Part shown: positions 6,231 through 10,182 of the stretch, piece after piece
How positions within the stretch are numbered: position 1 is the stretch's first letter
Layout: every line of letters begins with the position of its first letter
Origin: an uncultured Haloferula sp.
Lineage (GTDB): Bacteria > Verrucomicrobiota > Verrucomicrobiae > Verrucomicrobiales > Akkermansiaceae
Assembly (NCBI GenBank): GCA_946481625.1
Contig: CAMLOZ010000077.1
Span: 1-10,182 of the forward strand
Reading direction: 5' to 3'
Length of the DNA: 10,182 bases
Made by a program: the position numbers and the translations under genes
The notes under the pieces: generated by a model
The model's input: only the letters and a program-made list of their open reading frames with translations
Databases searched by the model: none
Told to the model about the DNA's origin: nothing

Positions 6231-8108
6231 GTGGCCTTCGAAAGTTTTTTCGCGCAAGCGTTCATGTATCTCACCGCCGCGCTGGCGGCGGTGCTGGTGG
6301 GGAAGCGGCTGGGGATGGGGGCGGTACTCGGCTATCTGATCGCCGGGGCATTGATCGGGCCGTGGGGCTTGAAATGGGTCGGCGGCGAGAGCGAGCAGAT
6401 CACGCACTTCGCGGAATTCGGCGTGGTGATGATGCTCTTCCTTGTCGGACTGGAGTTGCAGCCGACGCACCTGTGGAAGATGCGGAAGCAGATCTTCGGG
6501 CTGGGAAGCATGCAGGTGGTGATTTCCGCGCTGGCGGTCGCGGGCGTCACGATGGCTTTCGGCACGGGATGGAAGCCGGCGATGGCGATCGGCTTGATCC
6601 TCGCGATGTCGAGCACGGCGATCGTGCTGCAGTGCCTGAACGAGCGGAACCTGATGAAGACCGAGGCGGGGCAGAGCTCATTCGCGGTGCTGCTGTTCCA
6701 GGATCTCGCGGTGATTCCGATCATGGCGCTGCTGCCCTTGCTCGCGGGGAAGCAGGCCATGCAGGAGCACGGCCATGGCGATTCCGCATGGCTCGACCGC
6801 TGGCCGACCTGGGCCCAGCCTTTGATTACGGTCGGGGCGGTGGCCTTGATCGTCCTCGTTGCGCGGATCGCGGTGCGGCCTTTCTTCCGGGCGATCGCGA
6901 AGACCCGGCAACGGGAGGCTTTCACGGCGGCGGCGCTGCTGCTGATCATCAGCGTGGCCCTGCTGATGACGAAGGTGGGGCTTTCCGCGGCGCTGGGGAC
7001 TTTCGTCGCCGGCGTGGTGCTGGCGAACAGCGAGTACCGGCACGAACTGGAAAGCGATATCGAGCCCTTCAAGGGACTCCTGTTAGGTTTGTTCTTCCTG
7101 GGGGTGGGTACCGGGATCGACTTCGGGCACATCGCGAGCCATGCGGGCACGGTGTTCGGCGGAGCGGCGGCGTTGCTACTGGTGAAGGGCGGCGTGCTCT
7201 TCGGGCTTTCCTGGCTTCGGGGAGCGAAGTGCGGGGCCTCGCTGATCTTTTCATCGGCCCTGGCGGCGGGCGGCGAGTTCGCCTTCGTGCTGATCACGCT
7301 GGCGGCGGGTACGGAAGTTTTCCCGGAAGAGACCTCCCGCACGCTGGTGGCGGTGGTGGCGCTGACGATGGCTGTGACGCCGCTGCTGATCATGGCGAGC
7401 CATCGCTTCACCGAGCGCGGCAAGCCGGCGGAGAAGCCGGAACGCGAGAGCGATGTGGAGGACCAGGGCGCTCCGGTCATCATCTGCGGCTATGGCCGCT
7501 TCGGTCACGCGGTCGGCAGGCTGCTGCACACGCAGGGGATCGATTCGACGGTGCTCGACAACGACGCGGAGCAGGTGGAAACACTGCGGCAGATCGGATT
7601 CAAGGTCTTCTACGGCGATGCCGGGCGGCCGGATCTCCTGCTGACAGCAGGAGCCGCGCGGGCCAAGGTGCTGGTGATCGCGCTGCGCGATGCCGAGATC
7701 GCGCTGAAGATCGTGAACATGGCGCGGAAGCATTTCCCGCACCTCCAGATCTTCCTGCGCGCCCACAGCCGGCGGGAGGCCTATGAATTCCTGGATGCGG
7801 GCGAGGAGCGGATCTATCGCGAGACGCTGGATTCCTCGCTGCGGATGGGCACGGACGTGCTGCGCTCGCTGGGCCTGCCCGCCTATGCGGCCCATCGTGC
7901 GGCGAAGCTCTATCGCAAGGCGGACGAGACCTTCGTGCGCAAGATGGTGGCACATCGCCACAACCGCGCCACCTTCCTGACGGCAGCGCGGGAATCGCAG
8001 GCGATCTTCGACACGGTGATGCGTGCGGACCCGCTGGACAAATCCCATTCGGATGACGGCTGGATCCCCCCGGCAAAGGGCGACAGCAAGGATGACATCG
8101 CGCCGTGA
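6231..8108 (+). CDS. kefC: Glutathione-regulated potassium-efflux antiporter, KefB/KefC family
   Basis: A 625-residue inner-membrane CPA2 transporter, close to E. coli KefC (620) and KefB (601). The N-terminal exchanger domain (about 5-390, a dozen hydrophobic segments) contains NERNLM (138-142), VLLFQDLAVIP with the conserved Gln157-Asp158 pair, and the regulatory-loop sequence HELESDIEPFKGLLLGLFFL (271-290), nearly identical to that of KefC. The usual GLELDP motif reads GLELQP (73-78). After a charged linker comes a KTN/RCK nucleotide-binding domain with GYGRFG (420-425), VLDND, KVFYGDAGRPDLL and HFPHLQI. A helical tail follows, containing a late GW (610-611) like that of KefC. Such systems are closed by glutathione and opened by glutathione adducts; potassium leaves and protons enter, lowering cytoplasmic pH to protect against electrophiles. 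It starts with GTG, six bases after kefF, and its stop overlaps the next gene by four bases. Confidence 0.95.
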   Translation: MAFESFFAQAFMYLTAALAAVLVGKRLGMGAVLGYLIAGALIGPWGLKWVGGESEQITHFAEFGVVMMLFLVGLELQPTHLWKMRKQIFGLGSMQVVISALAVAGVTMAFGTGWKPAMAIGLILAMSSTAIVLQCLNERNLMKTEAGQSSFAVLLFQDLAVIPIMALLPLLAGKQAMQEHGHGDSAWLDRWPTWAQPLITVGAVALIVLVARIAVRPFFRAIAKTRQREAFTAAALLLIISVALLMTKVGLSAALGTFVAGVVLANSEYRHELESDIEPFKGLLLGLFFLGVGTGIDFGHIASHAGTVFGGAAALLLVKGGVLFGLSWLRGAKCGASLIFSSALAAGGEFAFVLITLAAGTEVFPEETSRTLVAVVALTMAVTPLLIMASHRFTERGKPAEKPERESDVEDQGAPVIICGYGRFGHAVGRLLHTQGIDSTVLDNDAEQVETLRQIGFKVFYGDAGRPDLLLTAGAARAKVLVIALRDAEIALKIVNMARKHFPHLQIFLRAHSRREAYEFLDAGEERIYRETLDSSLRMGTDVLRSLGLPAYAAHRAAKLYRKADETFVRKMVAHRHNRATFLTAARESQAIFDTVMRADPLDKSHSDDGWIPPAKGDSKDDIAP

Positions 8109-9613
8109 ACAGCCTCTCGACATGGGTTCTGGCAATCGGCCTGGCCGTGGCGGCATGCGCTCCGGCAAGCTTGGAACGGGTGGAGGAGCGGCGGAGGACG
8201 AGGGCCACCGCGAGCGATCTGGACCGTGCTTTCGAGGGGGCGAACGACGCGGCGGCAACGCGGGCGCTGGGAGATTGGATCGGGCAGGCACACCGGAGTG
8301 GAGGAACCGCCTTCGAGATCGGTCGATTCCGGGTAGGGTTCGATGATGGCGGCGACGGGATGTATGCCCCCGGGTACTTTGATCGGCTCGAGCGGGCGTC
8401 GCGCTACACCCCGGTGGGCTTGGAGCATCATCGTGAAGCCGGGGTCGGCGTACCTTTGATCGGCCATCGCGAGAACCGCAAGCGCGAGCCGGTGGAACGA
8501 TGGTATCCTCCCGAAGCGATCGAGCGTGCTATCACCGCGGTGGCCATTCCCGGCCCGGTGCATCGCGGCAAGCGGAACGTGGAGATCCGCCTGTACGACC
8601 GGCTGCGGACGGAGTCGATATGGATCGCGGGCAGGCGGCAGCCGCTCGCCGCGGATTTCACCGTGCCGTGGGCCGGGCTTTTGCGGGAAACCCGGGCGCT
8701 GGCGACCACCGGGCTGACTTCGGTATTGCGGCAGCACTCCGGGCGCGATCCGGGCTTCGCCTTGCTCGAGGCCTACGATCCGGACAAGACGCCGCTGATC
8801 CTGATCCACGGGCTCTTCTCCACCCCGCTCGCGTGGGCGGAACTCACGAACGAACTCTGGGCGGATCCCGCCGTGCGGCAACGCTACCAAATCTGGCACT
8901 ACCTCTATCCCACGAATGCGCCGCCGCTCTACTCGGCGCGGGTGATGCGCAAGCAACTCGACGAGTTGCGGCATTTCCTCGACCCGCAGGGCAAGGACAA
9001 GGCAATGCAGCGGACGGTGGTAATCGCGCACAGCATGGGTGGCATCCTCGCCAAGTCGCTGGTGGTCGATCCACGCGATGCGTTCTGGGATGCGATCTTC
9101 ACGCGACCGATGTCCTCGATGAAGCTCACCACCCAGGAACGCGCCACGCTGGAGGAGGCGTTTTACTGGCAGCCACGCCGTCATGCGGACCGGGTGGTCT
9201 TTTGCTCCGTGCCCTTTGGCGGGAGCACCTTCGCGGCGTCATGGATCGGACGGTTGGGACGACGCTTGGTGGCACCCAGCCAGGGGTTCAGCGATTTCTT
9301 CGACGGGTTGGAGAAGAAAAACCCGGGGATCTGGCAACCGGCCTATCGCGAGCTGCCGGGCAGCGCCGTGAACAGCGTTTCGAGTCTCTCGCCGCAGCAG
9401 CGCTCGATGGAGATCTTCCAGAGCCTGCCGATTGTACCGGGGACGGCGTCGCATGTGATCACCGGGTCACGGGATTTCTTCGTGGCACAATCGAGCTCCC
9501 GCGTGCCCGGAGCGGAGTCCACGCTGGAAGTTCCCTCCGGCCACGGCTCCTTCCATCACCCGCAGGCCATCGCGGAGATCAAGCGGATCCTGGCGCTGCC
9601 GGCGGCCCGCTGA
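8105..9613 (+). CDS. Lipoprotein alpha/beta hydrolase (lipase/esterase-like)
   Basis: A 502-residue protein starting at a GTG that overlaps the antiporter stop by four bases, with AAGGA at 8088-8092 as a weak ribosome binding site. Residues 1-18 form a lipoprotein signal with lipobox VAAC, giving lipidated Cys18; the following residues (Ala, Pro) do not suggest inner-membrane retention. Residues 19 to about 225 form an N-terminal region I do not recognise. The hydrolase core begins at LILIHGLFSTPLAW (231-244), with the HG oxyanion element. The nucleophile elbow is IAHSMGG (307-313), giving Ser310. Candidate acid and base are Asp457 (TGSRDFFV) and His480 (PSGHGSFHHP). This fits a triacylglycerol lipase or carboxylesterase of the envelope. 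The substrate is unknown; lipid, surface ester or peptide substrates are all possible. The overlap implies translational coupling with kefC, though no functional link is known to me. Confidence 0.9.
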   Translation: MNSLSTWVLAIGLAVAACAPASLERVEERRRTRATASDLDRAFEGANDAAATRALGDWIGQAHRSGGTAFEIGRFRVGFDDGGDGMYAPGYFDRLERASRYTPVGLEHHREAGVGVPLIGHRENRKREPVERWYPPEAIERAITAVAIPGPVHRGKRNVEIRLYDRLRTESIWIAGRRQPLAADFTVPWAGLLRETRALATTGLTSVLRQHSGRDPGFALLEAYDPDKTPLILIHGLFSTPLAWAELTNELWADPAVRQRYQIWHYLYPTNAPPLYSARVMRKQLDELRHFLDPQGKDKAMQRTVVIAHSMGGILAKSLVVDPRDAFWDAIFTRPMSSMKLTTQERATLEEAFYWQPRRHADRVVFCSVPFGGSTFAASWIGRLGRRLVAPSQGFSDFFDGLEKKNPGIWQPAYRELPGSAVNSVSSLSPQQRSMEIFQSLPIVPGTASHVITGSRDFFVAQSSSRVPGAESTLEVPSGHGSFHHPQAIAEIKRILALPAAR

Positions 9614-9657
9614 AGGAAAGGCTTGGACGGCGGGGCAAGCGGGAGGATGTTAGCCGC

Positions 9658-10182
9658 GTGATTTTCCCCATCAGCGACGACGACCGGCATTTGATGAAGC
9701 CCGCCTGGGTGAGCATCGGGCTCCTGCTAGCGAACGTGATGTTGTTCCTCGTGCAGTTGATGGACCCGGCTTTCACCTACGGTTGGAGTGTCATTCCGCA
9801 GGAAATCGTGAAGGGCGTCGATCTGGTGGGATACGCGGTGATCCAAGCGGGAGGGGAATTCCATCGGGTGCCACAAGCACCGGGTCCGAGCCCGATCTAT
9901 CTCACGATCTTCTCGGCAATGTTCATGCATGGCGGCTGGGCGCACATCGGCGGAAACATGCTCTACCTGTGGATCTTCGGGGACAACGTGGAGCACCGTT
10001 TCGGGTCGGTGAAGTTCCTGCTGTTTTATCTGATCAGCGGGATCGTCGCGACCTTCGCGCAGATCGCCACCGACCCGCAGGGGGTGATCCCGAACCTCGG
10101 GGCATCGGGCGCGATCTCGGGAGTGCTGGGTGCCTATCTGGTGTTGTTCCCGCGGAACATGGTGAATGCGGTGTTCTTCTTC
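9658..10182 (+). CDS. Rhomboid family intramembrane serine protease (partial, C-terminus outside window)
   Basis: The frame is open from a GTG at 9658 to the window edge (175 codons). GGGAGG at 9641-9646 is a good ribosome binding site at an 11-base spacing, and the opening IFPISDDD resembles starts of bacterial rhomboids. The first transmembrane helix is near residues 16-34. The second hydrophobic segment carries SAMFMHGGWAHIGGNMLYLW, in which His96 and Asn100 match the oxyanion-hole HxxxN. The next helices are near 118-136 and 147-165. GASGAISG (148-155) provides the catalytic serine, Ser150. The dyad histidine should lie in a later helix outside the window. Rhomboids cleave transmembrane segments of other membrane proteins; the substrate here is unknown. 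The gene begins 44 bases after the hydrolase gene and is probably in the same transcript. Confidence 0.93.
   Translation, partial: MIFPISDDDRHLMKPAWVSIGLLLANVMLFLVQLMDPAFTYGWSVIPQEIVKGVDLVGYAVIQAGGEFHRVPQAPGPSPIYLTIFSAMFMHGGWAHIGGNMLYLWIFGDNVEHRFGSVKFLLFYLISGIVATFAQIATDPQGVIPNLGASGAISGVLGAYLVLFPRNMVNAVFFF

Noticed and set aside
6167..7786. 539-codon plus-strand open frame in another frame of the antiporter
   Set aside because: Low-complexity Gly/Arg/Ala composition; the other frame matches KefC along its whole length.
7910..9184. 424-codon minus-strand open frame opposite the antiporter end and the hydrolase
   Set aside because: The translation is Arg/His/Pro-rich with no fold motifs, while the plus strand carries the KefC tail and the hydrolase catalytic motifs.

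Overview
The window is GC-rich DNA and looks like a chromosomal segment from a member of the Verrucomicrobia, probably a Verrucomicrobiaceae relative such as Luteolibacter or Haloferula. Three things point that way. There is a PEP-CTERM surface protein. There is an ECF sigma factor resembling the Rhodopirellula/Verrucomicrobium family, followed directly by a membrane-anchored FecR-LamG protein. There is also a pair of large secreted proteins with an aspartate-rich thrombospondin type 3-like segment. The taxonomic call is an inference from gene content and architecture; no marker gene is present.

Left part (about 1-2821, all on the minus strand): three exported proteins. In transcription order they are a PEP-CTERM protein (2821-1952), a 350-residue secreted protein with a thrombospondin type 3-like calcium-binding motif (1887-835), and a paralogue of that protein (830 to beyond position 1). 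The paralogues are four bases apart and form a tandem duplication. A hairpin followed by six T's sits between the PEP-CTERM gene and the second gene, almost touching the latter's start codon.

Middle (2822-5129): a 166-base divergent intergenic region carries an 11-base direct repeat with a 16-base period. A plus-strand pair follows: an ECF sigma factor and a single-pass FecR/LamG protein that is probably its membrane-bound regulator. This is a plausible cell-surface signalling module, and the divergent PEP-CTERM gene is a candidate target.

Right part (5196-10182, plus strand): a compact run of five genes. They are a VOC/glyoxalase-fold protein, a KefF/KefG-type flavoprotein, a KefB/KefC-type glutathione-gated potassium/proton antiporter, a lipoprotein alpha/beta hydrolase, and a rhomboid intramembrane protease cut by the window end. 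The first three have gaps of only 3 and 6 bases, and the antiporter overlaps the hydrolase by 4 bases. The VOC-KefF-KefC order reads as an electrophile-stress unit, in which KefC acidifies the cytoplasm in response to glutathione adducts and the VOC protein may act on the electrophile or an adduct. The last two genes are envelope hydrolases whose link to that stress role is unknown.

No RNA genes, insertion sequences, CRISPR arrays or phage genes were seen. No gene-free stretch exceeds 300 bases. Nothing in the window is clearly a new defence or mobile system. The most original signals are regulatory (the repeated box and the hairpin) and the poorly characterised secreted proteins.
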